NCBI GenBank assembly: GCA_017412115.1
Contig: JAFPYR010000100.1
Span: 1-56,913, forward strand
From: Bacteroidales bacterium
GTDB taxonomy: Bacteria; Bacteroidota; Bacteroidia; Bacteroidales; UBA3824
DNA: 56,913 nt
Reading direction: 5' to 3'
Shown: piece after piece, positions 25,701-35,022 of the stretch
Numbering within the stretch: the first letter of the stretch is position 1
Layout of the letters: every line of letters starts with the position of its first letter
Made by a program: the position numbers and the translations under genes
Notes under the pieces: generated by a model
Database searches by the model: none
Seen by the model: only the letters and a program-made list of their open reading frames with translations
What the model was told of the DNA's origin: nothing

Positions 25701-28700
25701 ATGAGAAAGGTAATTTTAGTTTTTTGCGGAATGTTGGCATTAACGCCGGCGGCTTCTGCTTATCAAAGCGGGGAACTTATTTCCCTGACGGCTTCGCCCT
25801 TCGATAATATATCGGTAACGGGTAAGGTTGTAGATGAGCAGGGCAATCCGCTTCCGGGTGCTTCGGTTTATGTAAAAGGCACGACAAACGGTACTATCTC
25901 CGATATAGATGGTAATTTTTCTCTTAACGTTCCTTCTGATGCCGTTTTGGTGTTTACTTTTATGGGTTACACCTCACAAGAGATTAATGTTAACGGTCGT
26001 TCTAATATGGGAACTATTACAATGCGTGAAGACAATCAGGAAATTGAGCAGGTTGTCGTAATCGGTTACGGTACACAGAAAAAAGTTGATTTAACCGGTT
26101 CTGTTGCTGTTGTAGATGCCGATGAAATGAAAAAAGTATCAAACTCCAACATCTCTACGATGCTTGAAGGTAAAGTAGCCGGCGTTCAGATTACCTCTGA
26201 CGGTCAGCCGGGTGCCGATCCGAGCGTTAGAATCCGCGGTATCGGTTCATTCGGTTCAACTGCACCTTTATATGTTATCGACGGTGTGCCGATGGGTACA
26301 ACTATACGCGACTTTTCTCCGAATGATATTGCATCAATCCAAGTTTTGAAAGATGCTTCCGCCGCAGCTATTTACGGTTCTCGTGCTGCTAACGGTGTGA
26401 TTATTATCACAACAAAACAAGGTAAAAAAGAACAGCCGATGAAAGTTGATTATTCAGGTTATTTCGGTTGGGATAAAATCAGCAAAAATACTTACGAGGT
26501 AATGAATGCTCAAGAATACAGCAATTATCTCGGTCAGGCTGCCGCTAATTCAGGTACTACACTTCCGAGCGGTTATACAAAAAATGACGACGGTACTTAT
26601 TCATTTATGGACGGAACGGATACCGATTGGTTTGACGAAGTTTTCAAAACAGGTTACCGTCAAAACCACAATGTAAACCTTTCCGGCGGCGGTAAAAACA
26701 ATACTTACAACATCGGTCTTGACTACTATGACCAAAAAGGTACTTTGGAAGGTGCAGGTCCTAACTACAAACGTTACACCGTACGTGTAAACAATACAAT
26801 GGACGTTAAGTTCATCAAATTCCGCACCGGTATCGTTTATTCTCATTCCGACCAAGACAATATGGCTATTTCAAACGCTTCAGAGTATGTTCAAGGACTT
26901 TACGGTGATGTTACTAACGTGTTAAGAGGTACACTTTTGGCACAGCCTACAATCAAGGCTTACGATGAAAGTACTTGGATTCTTGATGACAGAGTAGGTG
27001 CGGCATCCGCTTATCAATACGACGCATACGGTTACGGTGTTTACTACGAAGATGTTCACGGTGATATTTCATTCTCCAACCCGTTGCTTGTAAACAATAA
27101 ATTGGAACGTACTACAAAGGTTGACCGTTTTGCAGTAACGGCTTCGGCTACAGTAGATTTGTTTGATATGTTTAATCAGAAGTTTGCAAACCACAAACTT
27201 AATTACAACATCAACCTTGCTTACAACAAGACTTATTGTAAGTATCATACTTGGATTGGCGCATGGGTTCAAAGCAACCGTGTTTATCTTGCTAAAGAAA
27301 ACGAACGTTTGACAGAGCAATTTACTCATTACAACGATGCTTTGGTTGAAAATACTATCAACTACGAAGGTACTTTCGCTGATAAACATCATTTGAACAT
27401 AGTTGTAGGTCAAACTTACGAAAATGAATATTATGACCAGCTCACCGGTCAGGGCGTAAATTTCCCCGAACCTTACTTCCTTCAAGTAAACAACGGTGAG
27501 ACAAAACTCGCAAATACTTCTGATTGGCAACACGTTCTTGCATCTTATATCGGACGTTTGACATACGATTATGACGGCAAATACCTTTTGCAAGCGACCG
27601 TACGTCGCGACGGTAGTTCAAGACTTTCTTCTGCTGACCGTTGGGGTTGGTTTCCGTCAGTATCTTTGGGTTGGAGAATTGACAAAGAGGCATTCTTCCC
27701 CGTTGATGAAAACCTCATTAATCTCTTGAAAATCCGTGGTTCTTACGGTATCTTAGGTAACGAAAATATCGGTGATTATCAGTATATGACTACAATGAAC
27801 CGTCGTAATATGACTTACTCTTTCAACGGCACGGCAGTTGCAGGTTCGGCAATTTCAACATTTGTAAATACCGGTATTGCCTGGGAAAAGAAAAAATCTA
27901 CAAACATCGGTCTTGATTTGGGTATGTTCAACGGTCAATTAGACTTTACGTTTGAATGGTACAAAAACGTATCTGACGACCTTTTGGCAAGTGTAGCAGT
28001 TCCCGCATCAACTGGTGTTAGCAACGGAGACGTTACAATGAATGCCGCTTCAATGGAAAACACTGGTTTTGAATGGAGTGCAAACTATCACAACTACAAA
28101 CACAAAATTAAATACGATATTTCGTTCAACATTTCTACTCTCAAAAACGAGGTAACATCGCTCGGTACCGGGAAAAATCAAAGAATCGACGGTGCATACA
28201 TAACCAGAGTCGGTGAAGAAATTGGTCAGTTCTTCGGTTGGGAATACGGTGGAATTATTCGTTCACAAGCTGACCTTGACCAACTCAACGCATATGCTGC
28301 CGAAAAAGGTGCAAGCGAATATCAAGCAGGAGCAAACATTGGTGATTGTTGGTATGTTGACCAAAACGAAGACGGAAAAATTGACACCGACGATCAAACA
28401 ATTTTAGGCAGCGGTCTTCCAAAAATCAACTTCGGTCTTTCTGGAAGAGTTGAATGGAACGGTTGGGATTTGAGCGTTTCTACATTCGGCGCATTGAAAT
28501 ACAAAGTATCTGACGATATTTACAATTCTTTGCACGGTTCTTACGGTTGGGCTAACAAAAGCGTTGATCTCAATTCCGCTAACCAATTTGACGCCGACGG
28601 AAACTATATTTCTGATGTTCCGCGTACATACGTAACCAATAATGCATCACTCGGTTGGAACGACCTTTTCTCTAAACGTATGATTCAAAATGCAAATTAT

Positions 28701-28925
28701 TGGAAAATTGCTACCGTTGAACTCGGTTACAACTTTAAAGATGCGTGGTTTAACGGTATTTTAACCAACGTAAGAGCATACGTTACGGGTCAAAACCTTG
28801 CAACTTTAACCAAATACAAAGGTTACAATGTAGACTATGCCGGCGGAACATTTACCCCGGGTTACAACTTCTGTTCTTACCCGACTCCTAAAACCGTTAT
28901 GGTTGGTTTAAAAGCAACATTCTAA
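25701..28925 (+). CDS. SusC-like TonB-dependent outer-membrane transporter
   Basis: This 1074-residue porin imports oligosaccharides across the outer membrane with its SusD lid, powered by TonB/ExbBD. Signal peptide about 1-20; carboxypeptidase-regulatory-like N-terminal extension about 38-110 (VTGKVVDEQGNPLPGASV); TonB-box region EQVVVIGYGTQ about 115-125; plug domain about 130-240 (IRIRGIGSFG-type block and APLYVIDGVP); then the 22-strand barrel ending in the aromatic KATF. Full length for the SusC family. susD follows after 60 nt, giving the signature pair of a polysaccharide utilisation locus. Confidence 0.97.
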   Translation: MRKVILVFCGMLALTPAASAYQSGELISLTASPFDNISVTGKVVDEQGNPLPGASVYVKGTTNGTISDIDGNFSLNVPSDAVLVFTFMGYTSQEINVNGRSNMGTITMREDNQEIEQVVVIGYGTQKKVDLTGSVAVVDADEMKKVSNSNISTMLEGKVAGVQITSDGQPGADPSVRIRGIGSFGSTAPLYVIDGVPMGTTIRDFSPNDIASIQVLKDASAAAIYGSRAANGVIIITTKQGKKEQPMKVDYSGYFGWDKISKNTYEVMNAQEYSNYLGQAAANSGTTLPSGYTKNDDGTYSFMDGTDTDWFDEVFKTGYRQNHNVNLSGGGKNNTYNIGLDYYDQKGTLEGAGPNYKRYTVRVNNTMDVKFIKFRTGIVYSHSDQDNMAISNASEYVQGLYGDVTNVLRGTLLAQPTIKAYDESTWILDDRVGAASAYQYDAYGYGVYYEDVHGDISFSNPLLVNNKLERTTKVDRFAVTASATVDLFDMFNQKFANHKLNYNINLAYNKTYCKYHTWIGAWVQSNRVYLAKENERLTEQFTHYNDALVENTINYEGTFADKHHLNIVVGQTYENEYYDQLTGQGVNFPEPYFLQVNNGETKLANTSDWQHVLASYIGRLTYDYDGKYLLQATVRRDGSSRLSSADRWGWFPSVSLGWRIDKEAFFPVDENLINLLKIRGSYGILGNENIGDYQYMTTMNRRNMTYSFNGTAVAGSAISTFVNTGIAWEKKKSTNIGLDLGMFNGQLDFTFEWYKNVSDDLLASVAVPASTGVSNGDVTMNAASMENTGFEWSANYHNYKHKIKYDISFNISTLKNEVTSLGTGKNQRIDGAYITRVGEEIGQFFGWEYGGIIRSQADLDQLNAYAAEKGASEYQAGANIGDCWYVDQNEDGKIDTDDQTILGSGLPKINFGLSGRVEWNGWDLSVSTFGALKYKVSDDIYNSLHGSYGWANKSVDLNSANQFDADGNYISDVPRTYVTNNASLGWNDLFSKRMIQNANYWKIATVELGYNFKDAWFNGILTNVRAYVTGQNLATLTKYKGYNVDYAGGTFTPGYNFCSYPTPKTVMVGLKATF

Positions 28926-28985
28926 TCATTAAAGGTTTTATATAAGTTTAACAAGAATTTTTAGAACATAAAACGGATTTTTAAT

Positions 28986-30767
28986 ATGAAAAAATTAAAT
29001 ATAGCGTTAGCATCACTTTTGGCTTTGGGAGTGGTTTCAGGCTGTGAAGACAGACTTGACGTTGTAAACGACAACCAGCAGACTTCAACCACTTTTGGCA
29101 ATACGGCTGACGAACTTCAAGAAGCAGTTATCGCAGCATACAACCACACCCGTATGGAAGGCACATACGCTAGAGTAGGCTATGTTCTTGACGCAATGCG
29201 TGGTGACGAAGTATGGAACTGCGGTCAAGTATGGTATTTGCCTTACGATGACCTCAACGTTGCTCCCACTGACGAAATCGGTTGTCTGTGGCCGTGGAGA
29301 GATTGGTATTACACAATTAACGTTACCAATTTTATCCTCAAAAAATGCGACAATCAAGGAGAACTCAACGAAAATTTCAAACGCATTAAAGGTCAGGCTT
29401 TGTTTTTGCGCGGTTTGAGTTATTACAACCTTGCGATGTACTATCAAAACCCTGCTTTAATCACCGATTATGACACATACGGTACTTTGGACGGTCTTTA
29501 TTGTTCAAACGGAGAAGAGGGAATTGCCGGTGCTGAGGCTCAACAAGATTTGGTTCTCGACCAAGTAGAGAAAGATTTCAAAGAGGCTATGGAACTTCTT
29601 CCGTCCCGTGATGAAAGCGGTGAATGGGCAGGCGGACGTGCGACTTGCGGTGCTGCGGCTGGTTTTTATTCAAGAACTCTTATGTTCCGTCATAAATATA
29701 GTGAGGCTCTTACCGTTTTGGAAGACATCATCAACGGCAAATACGGTTCTTACAAACTTATGGACAACTACGGTGATAATTTCCGTGAAGGTATTGCTTA
29801 CGAAAACAATGCAGAAAGTCTTTATGAGGTTCAATACCTTGATTACGGTCAGCAAGGTGTTGATGATGAGTGGACTCCCTTAAACACTTCTGCAAATGCT
29901 ACTCAAGGTCATGCGGTGGAAAGTAACTACGGACCTTCGATATATGGCGGTTGGGGCGATGTTGCAGTTTCTCCGTGGCTTTACAACCTTTTCAAAGCCG
30001 AAACTTCAACAAAAGGTAACGGACTTGACCCCAGACTTTATTGGACTTGTGGAACTTACGAGCCGCAATGGGAAGGTTTTGAAATGGGCAACGTTCTTTA
30101 CACCAACACGATTACTGCTAACGATAACATCTATACCAATGCTACTTACGGCGGTATTCCCATTATCAAAAACACAAATGCCCGTGAAGGTCTTTACGAA
30201 AAAATCGTACAGGGTCTTCATTGCGGTGTTAATCTTCGTCTTATGCGTTATTCAGACGTTTTGCTCCGTGCTGCTGAATGTGAAAATGAGGTAAACGGAC
30301 CTACTGCAAAGGCTATCGGTTGGATAGACCAAGTACGTTCTCGTGCCGGTCTTAAAGGTTTGGCGGAGGCTAATCCTGATGCTCTTAAATCGAAAGATGA
30401 TTTGTTTGAACAGATTGCCAACGTTGAACGTCCGAAAGAATTCGGCGGCGAATGGGGTCGCGGAGCAGACCTTATCCGTTGGGGCTTCTTCTACGATGCT
30501 GAACGTCGTGCTCAAATGATAGATCACGCAAGTTTCTGCGGCGACCCGACCAATAAAGACGGACAATTCGGCAAACGTACCCGTAACGACGGTGTTACAA
30601 CAAAAAGTTCATACGATAATTATGAACTCGGACACGAATATTTCCCGATTGCGCAATCGACTCTTAATGCTAATCCGAATCTTGTAGGTAATTCGGCAAA
30701 TACGACGGGTGCTAATCCTAACACCGTGAAATACGAAATTCATCCGATTCCGGCTTGGAATAAATAA
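28986..30767 (+). CDS. SusD-like nutrient-binding outer-membrane lipoprotein
   Basis: The 593-residue protein is the glycan-binding lid of the SusCD importer. Lipobox VVSGC places the lipidated Cys at C20. The all-helical SusD/RagB fold with TPR-like helices is indicated by the GQALFLRGLSYYNLAMYYQN block (about residues 138-157), the LRYSDVLLRAAEC block near 417-430, and the C-terminal HEYFPIAQSTLNANP region. Aromatic residues of the binding face are abundant (WNCGQVWYLP, WPWRDWYYT). It is co-transcribed with susC. Nothing is unusual in length. Confidence 0.97.
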   Translation: MKKLNIALASLLALGVVSGCEDRLDVVNDNQQTSTTFGNTADELQEAVIAAYNHTRMEGTYARVGYVLDAMRGDEVWNCGQVWYLPYDDLNVAPTDEIGCLWPWRDWYYTINVTNFILKKCDNQGELNENFKRIKGQALFLRGLSYYNLAMYYQNPALITDYDTYGTLDGLYCSNGEEGIAGAEAQQDLVLDQVEKDFKEAMELLPSRDESGEWAGGRATCGAAAGFYSRTLMFRHKYSEALTVLEDIINGKYGSYKLMDNYGDNFREGIAYENNAESLYEVQYLDYGQQGVDDEWTPLNTSANATQGHAVESNYGPSIYGGWGDVAVSPWLYNLFKAETSTKGNGLDPRLYWTCGTYEPQWEGFEMGNVLYTNTITANDNIYTNATYGGIPIIKNTNAREGLYEKIVQGLHCGVNLRLMRYSDVLLRAAECENEVNGPTAKAIGWIDQVRSRAGLKGLAEANPDALKSKDDLFEQIANVERPKEFGGEWGRGADLIRWGFFYDAERRAQMIDHASFCGDPTNKDGQFGKRTRNDGVTTKSSYDNYELGHEYFPIAQSTLNANPNLVGNSANTTGANPNTVKYEIHPIPAWNK

Positions 30768-30776
30768 AAAAATATT

Positions 30777-30804
30777 GTAGAGACGTTGCTTGCAACGTCT
30801 TTAC
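30777..30804. repeat. GTAGAGACGTTGC interspersed hairpin
   Basis: GTAGAGACGTTGC and GCAACGTCTTTAC are inverted around TT with one mismatch. The GTAGAGACG...CGTCTCTAC core is a familiar interspersed palindrome in Bacteroidota genomes. It lies between susD and the next gene and has no T-run, so it may affect mRNA processing rather than terminate. Confidence 0.7.
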
Positions 30805-30840
30805 AAATAAAAAAACAAACATTTAAAAAAGAAATTAATT

Positions 30841-32601
30841 ATGAAAATAAATAAGATATTAACGACGACTATACTTGCAGGCTCGCTTGTAAGTTCAGCA
30901 ATAGTCGGTTGTCAAGAAGGAGAGTTGTACGACGTAGAATCGCCGGAATGGCTCAGCGACAGCATAAACGCCGTTGCCGCAAGAAGGGCAAATAGTGGAA
31001 GCAGTTTTGATGCGGAAAGTGTTGTTTCTGACGGTTGGTGGTCAGCATGGTCAAAAAACTACGATTTCCCTGAAAATAAAAGAATGACCATTGAGATTAC
31101 CCTTGATAAATCGACAAGGGAAGAATTATGGAAGAATTGGGTGATGGTTCTTTCTACAACCGATTGGACAACACGTAATGATGCTTCAACGGGTTACGGA
31201 GAGTACTTTGTAGTCCGCGGAGACGGCGGCAATTGGAACGGCACTGGTACTGTTTCTGTTACAACGACAGATGCAATGCCGCTTGCTGATGCGGCATATA
31301 AAGATTTTGAACAAGACGGAACTGAATATGTCATTGTTGCAGAACATTATCCGACCGGCGGTATTTTGATTAATTGTTCACAAAAAAATCCTTCCGGAGA
31401 GGAATATCATTGGACAGCTACCGGTACAGCTGAGGCCGGTAAAGGTATTTGGGTATTTTTTGCAGGTGAGGGTTCTACATTTACTATCACTAACATAACT
31501 TACGAGACTTTGGAAGAGTTAACACCTGCAAAGTTGGAAGTTACCGGTACACCTAAGGCAGTGTCGTTCACCGAAGAAAAAGTTGAACCTTCATATTACT
31601 ACGGCGATGGTGAGGCAACGGTTACTTGGAGCAACGGAACAACATCGAAAATTGCTGCTAAAGAACTCACATTTTCGGTTGTTCCCGACCTTAAAACCGT
31701 CGGCACGGCAGTAGTAACAGTTGCATACGGCAAAACTTCAATGGGTCAATTCTGCGAGCCGGTATCTACGGGTTACAAAATTGAGGTTGTAGGTGATTTG
31801 ACGGGCATAAAGATTAATCCGACATCTGATGAGCCGACATATTATTATGCACCCGGTACAACCGGAATTAAGAAAGAGGATATTGATGTAACCGCATTTA
31901 TTAAATCAGTAGTAGGTGTTTCTGGAACAGCTGAATTACCGCTTTCGGATTATACAACGGATGTTACGATACCTGCGACATTCGGTAATGATATTGTCAT
32001 AACGGTAAAATACAAAGATTTTACTGCAACATTAAACGTTAAAGTGGCAGAGATGAAAAGTAAAGAAGTTTCTTTGTTTGGTGAAGTTATCGGTGATGAA
32101 ACTTACAGCAATGAGTTCTGCTCAGCGTTGACAAAATCAACAAAAATTGCAGCCGGAAGCGGTGCTAAGTTCAGTTTCGTAAACAAATCCGCAGGCACAG
32201 ACAACTACAAAAACTTTATCATAATTTTGTCAAATTCCGAAGCAATGGGAATGTGGAACGACAACTGTTACGGCGTTATGCGTGCTGACTGGGCTGCATG
32301 GGGTCATCAAAATGCCACAACTGCCGGTTGGAACTGGGAATGCGGTTTGTTTGAAACATGGACAGCCGAAGCCAACTGGGTTTGGGACGGCGATGACACA
32401 CATTCAAAAATGAGCATGGCAATTTCCGATTCAAAAGTTACCGTCGAAATTATCAATAAAGGTGCAACAGTTGATGTAAAATGTACGATTGTAAGCAACA
32501 TAGATAATCAAACATATTTCCAAAATTATTTGAATATTCCTGTCAGCGGTGATGTTTATGCAGCATTCAGCAGCGAAGCCGCAAATCTTTTATTTGAATA
32601 G
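30841..32601 (+). CDS. Surface glycan-binding lipoprotein (SGBP), modular
   Basis: The gene sits directly after susD, the standard slot for a surface glycan-binding protein. Lipobox AIVGC gives C24. A beta-sandwich module (about 55-225) with many Trp (DGWWSAW, DWTTRN, GGNWNG) is followed by two bacterial Ig-like modules (about 235-320 and 325-400). A second beta sandwich (about 410-586) resembles the first: compare KNWVMVLSTTDW with KNFIIILSNSEA, each followed by an aromatic strand. It therefore looks like a duplicated carbohydrate-binding module held apart by Ig spacers. No catalytic residues are evident. Binding specificity is unknown but presumably matches the GH43/GH8 substrates. Confidence 0.85.
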   Translation: MKINKILTTTILAGSLVSSAIVGCQEGELYDVESPEWLSDSINAVAARRANSGSSFDAESVVSDGWWSAWSKNYDFPENKRMTIEITLDKSTREELWKNWVMVLSTTDWTTRNDASTGYGEYFVVRGDGGNWNGTGTVSVTTTDAMPLADAAYKDFEQDGTEYVIVAEHYPTGGILINCSQKNPSGEEYHWTATGTAEAGKGIWVFFAGEGSTFTITNITYETLEELTPAKLEVTGTPKAVSFTEEKVEPSYYYGDGEATVTWSNGTTSKIAAKELTFSVVPDLKTVGTAVVTVAYGKTSMGQFCEPVSTGYKIEVVGDLTGIKINPTSDEPTYYYAPGTTGIKKEDIDVTAFIKSVVGVSGTAELPLSDYTTDVTIPATFGNDIVITVKYKDFTATLNVKVAEMKSKEVSLFGEVIGDETYSNEFCSALTKSTKIAAGSGAKFSFVNKSAGTDNYKNFIIILSNSEAMGMWNDNCYGVMRADWAAWGHQNATTAGWNWECGLFETWTAEANWVWDGDDTHSKMSMAISDSKVTVEIINKGATVDVKCTIVSNIDNQTYFQNYLNIPVSGDVYAAFSSEAANLLFE

Positions 32602-32620
32602 AAATTATCCTACTTGTATA

Positions 32621-32668
32621 AAAAACTCCTTCGTTCATTTTCTAAAAAAAGAGCGGAGGAGTTTTTTT
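32621..32668 (+). terminator. Terminator after the SGBP gene
   Basis: AACTCCTTCG and CGGAGGAGTT pair with one mismatch and lead into TTTTTTT, ending the susCD-SGBP transcript. Confidence 0.8.
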
Positions 32669-32695
32669 ATTTTTGTCATATTTTGTTGTATCTTT

Positions 32696-32899
32696 GTGCG
32701 AGGCTTGTCAAGCCGCGCTGACAAATTCAACCGTCGCCTTGACTATTACTCTACCCTTCCCCGTATTAACCGTCCGCTTTTTGACGCCGATTACGATGAC
32801 AGTATCCTTTATAAACGCGGACAACTTCAAAATATGATCAACTACATCCGCGATTCTACGGAACGGCAAAAATTAAGGCTTAAAAGGCATAATTATTGA
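32696..32899 (+). pseudogene. Possible remnant of a Y1 transposase-like gene
   Basis: The last ~65 codons of an open frame contain RINRPLFDADYDDSILYKRG and QLQNMINYIRDSTERQKLRLKR. The order PLF-YDD-ILYKRGQL-NYIRD-LKR resembles the C-terminal half of IS200/Y1-type transposase-like proteins common in Bacteroidota. No good start codon exists: upstream codons run back into the terminator and the SGBP gene, and the only in-frame ATG is near the end. A GTG at 32696 overlaps TATCTTTG, a -7-like box. It is best read as a decayed 3' fragment; a short real gene cannot be excluded. Confidence 0.4.
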
Positions 32900-32925
32900 A
32901 ATATTTTATAAAAAAAGTGCGTTTT

Positions 32926-32982
32926 GTCCTAATTTTTTTTGATTTTGTCCACCATGCGGGCAGTTTTTCAGCGTTATATTTG
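32926..32982 (+). promoter_or_regulatory. Regulated promoter of GH43 gene 2: paired boxes plus -7
   Basis: GTCCTAA at 32926 and GTCCACC at 32947 are 21 bp apart, and the -7 box TATATTTG at 32975-32982 begins 28 bp after the second box start. This is the third copy of the layout seen before the first GH43 gene and susC. Confidence 0.7.
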
Positions 32983-33021
32983 CAACACATTAACTACTAA
33001 TTTTTTTAACACTTAAATAAA

Positions 33022-34836
33022 ATGAAAACAAGACATTTAATATTTCCTTTGTTAGCAGCGGCAGCGATAACGTTTGCGCCCTCATGCAAAGATGATGATG
33101 AATCGAAGGGCTTACCGGTTCCTTCAAAAACTCAAACCGGTGATAACGGCGGCGGTCAGATTATTGAGCCGGACGAAAACGGTGAAACAGCAACGCTTTC
33201 TGCTACTGTAGCCCCCGGTACTATCGGTACTGACGGACTTTCAAAAAACGATAACTACGCTTCGTATGCAGGTTGGTCGCAGCGTGATTCTTGGAACTTA
33301 GCTAATGTTCACGACCCGTCGGTGGCTTATTACAACGGCTATTATTACATGTACGGAACGGATGCTTCTTACGGAAACGAACATGCAAAAGCACCTCACG
33401 GAAAACATTTTCAAGGCAAACGTTCAAAAGACCTTGTAAACTGGGGCTGGGTCGGCGGTCCTTTTGACAAAGCACCTGATTGGATGTTGGATTCCATTAA
33501 TAGTTTTCGCGCTAAAATGGGCTTGGAAGGCACTCTTACTTATGACGATATTAAAGATCAACTCGGATATTGGGCTCCCGTGGTTAGAGTTGTTGATGGC
33601 AAACTTAGGATGTATTACAGCATTGTTTGCGACAACTGCATAAAAACCGGCAGCAAAACTTTTGACGGCTCATGGAATATTTGGGCGTTTATCGGAATGT
33701 GCGAGACCACTGACCCCGAAAACGACGTTTGGTACGACAAAGGTTTTGTAACTTGTTCGTCTTCTGACAAAGGTATAGACGGTTGGGCAAGGGCATCAAC
33801 AACCGATTGGAACGCATATTGTTTTTATAACGCCATTGACCCGACATATATCGTAACACCAGAAGGCGAACATTGGCTTATTCACGGCTCATGGCACAGC
33901 GGTTTTACATCATTGCAACTTGACCCTACAACCGGCAAACCGTTAAAAGCGGTCGGCAACCCTTGGGCTGACAATGCTGAGGATTTGCAAGCAAGATTCG
34001 GCAAGAGAATAGCGACAAGAGGTACTTCACGTTGGCAAGCTTCTGAGGCTCCCGAAGTTATTTATAAGGACGGAAAATATTATCTTTTCATGGCTTGGGA
34101 CGGTTTGGACATTCCGTACAATACACGCGTAGTCCGTTCTGAAAACATTCAAGGACCTTATTTTACTTCACGTGGAGCAAATTTCACAAATGGTGAAGGT
34201 GACGATAAAGTTTATCCGATAGTAACTCACCCGTATAAATTCAAAGATGGTGTGGGTTGGGTAGGTATCTCACACTGCTGCGTTTTTGAAGGCGAAGGCG
34301 ACCTCAAAGGACAATGGTTTTACATGTCGCAAGGACGTGCTCCCAAAAATGTGTGGGGCAATGCTTATTCAAACGCTTTGATGATGGGACACGTAAGAAA
34401 ACTCGTTTGGTGTCCTGCAACGGCTACCGATTTAACAGACCTTTGGCCTATTTCGTTGCCAGAACGCTTTGCTAATGTGGCACAAACTCCTATAAAAAAA
34501 TCGGAAATTGCAGGTAAATACGAACTTATCAATATGGGCTATAAAAAAGGTGAGCAAATAGAAGCCGACGCAGATTACCTTGTTTTGACCGCTGATGGTA
34601 AAATGAGTGGTCCGTTCAACGGTACTTGGGAATTTGACGAGGCGACAAAATTCTTGAAACTCACCTCCTCCGACGGAAAATTTGAAGGATCAACCAACAA
34701 GCTTGGTTCTGTGATTGTATGCGTAGAACGTGAACGCGATTGGGAGAAAAATGTAGAATCAACATTGGTATTCGCAGGATTTCACTACCAACACACAAAT
34801 ACCTTCTGGGGTAAAAAAGTTGCTTCTGCTGAATAA
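33022..34836 (+). CDS. GH43 lipoprotein 2, arabinanase-like, with GH43_C domain
   Basis: The 604-residue lipoprotein (Cys at C22, FAPSC) has a Gly/Asp linker up to about residue 85, then a GH43 propeller and a C-terminal lipocalin-like domain (about 497-600, from EIAGKYELI to TNTFWGKKV). Catalytic residues are D98 (NVHDPS), D273 (NAIDPT) and E342 (SEAPEV). Inserts between blades make it longer than the first GH43 (604 versus 489). It shares the first enzyme's domain plan and promoter layout, so both act in one pathway, probably on arabinan or arabinosylated xylan, perhaps with endo/exo division of labour. Confidence 0.88.
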   Translation: MKTRHLIFPLLAAAAITFAPSCKDDDESKGLPVPSKTQTGDNGGGQIIEPDENGETATLSATVAPGTIGTDGLSKNDNYASYAGWSQRDSWNLANVHDPSVAYYNGYYYMYGTDASYGNEHAKAPHGKHFQGKRSKDLVNWGWVGGPFDKAPDWMLDSINSFRAKMGLEGTLTYDDIKDQLGYWAPVVRVVDGKLRMYYSIVCDNCIKTGSKTFDGSWNIWAFIGMCETTDPENDVWYDKGFVTCSSSDKGIDGWARASTTDWNAYCFYNAIDPTYIVTPEGEHWLIHGSWHSGFTSLQLDPTTGKPLKAVGNPWADNAEDLQARFGKRIATRGTSRWQASEAPEVIYKDGKYYLFMAWDGLDIPYNTRVVRSENIQGPYFTSRGANFTNGEGDDKVYPIVTHPYKFKDGVGWVGISHCCVFEGEGDLKGQWFYMSQGRAPKNVWGNAYSNALMMGHVRKLVWCPATATDLTDLWPISLPERFANVAQTPIKKSEIAGKYELINMGYKKGEQIEADADYLVLTADGKMSGPFNGTWEFDEATKFLKLTSSDGKFEGSTNKLGSVIVCVERERDWEKNVESTLVFAGFHYQHTNTFWGKKVASAE

Positions 34837-34851
34837 AATATAGTATAGGAA

Positions 34852-35016
34852 ATCTTCGATACTTACGCCAAATCTCAAAAAAAAACATAGATTTGGCGTA
34901 ACTATCTTCGATACTTGCGCCAAATCTTAAAAAAAAACATAGATTTGGCGTAACTATCTTCGATACTTGCGCCAAATCTTAAAAAAAAACATAGATTTGG
35001 CGTAAGTATCGAAGAT
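34852..35016. repeat. Triple tandem 52-bp palindromic repeat before the ATPase gene
   Basis: Units start at 34852, 34904 and 34956 (52-bp period; units 1 and 2 differ at two positions). Each contains CGCCAAATCT and AGATTTGGCG as hairpin arms around an A-rich loop. The third unit is extended so that its arms (34956-34979 and 34993-35016) pair over 24 bp with one wobble. The first left arm (34852-34875) and the last right arm (34993-35016) are perfect 24-bp inverted repeats, bracketing the array like terminal repeats. The last arm runs into eight T and could terminate GH43 transcription. Confidence 0.85.
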
Positions 35017-35022
35017 TTTTTT

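Noticed and set aside
30777..30804. Terminator between susD and the SGBP gene
   Set aside because: The stem is good but no T-run follows, and the same palindrome is known as an interspersed repeat.
32549..32899. Complete 116-residue gene
   Set aside because: The N-terminal half overlaps the SGBP gene and its terminator and reads as translated non-coding DNA; only the last ~65 codons look protein-like.
34852..35016. CRISPR array
   Set aside because: There are only three units with no spacer between them; the units abut directly and are themselves hairpins, and no cas gene is present.
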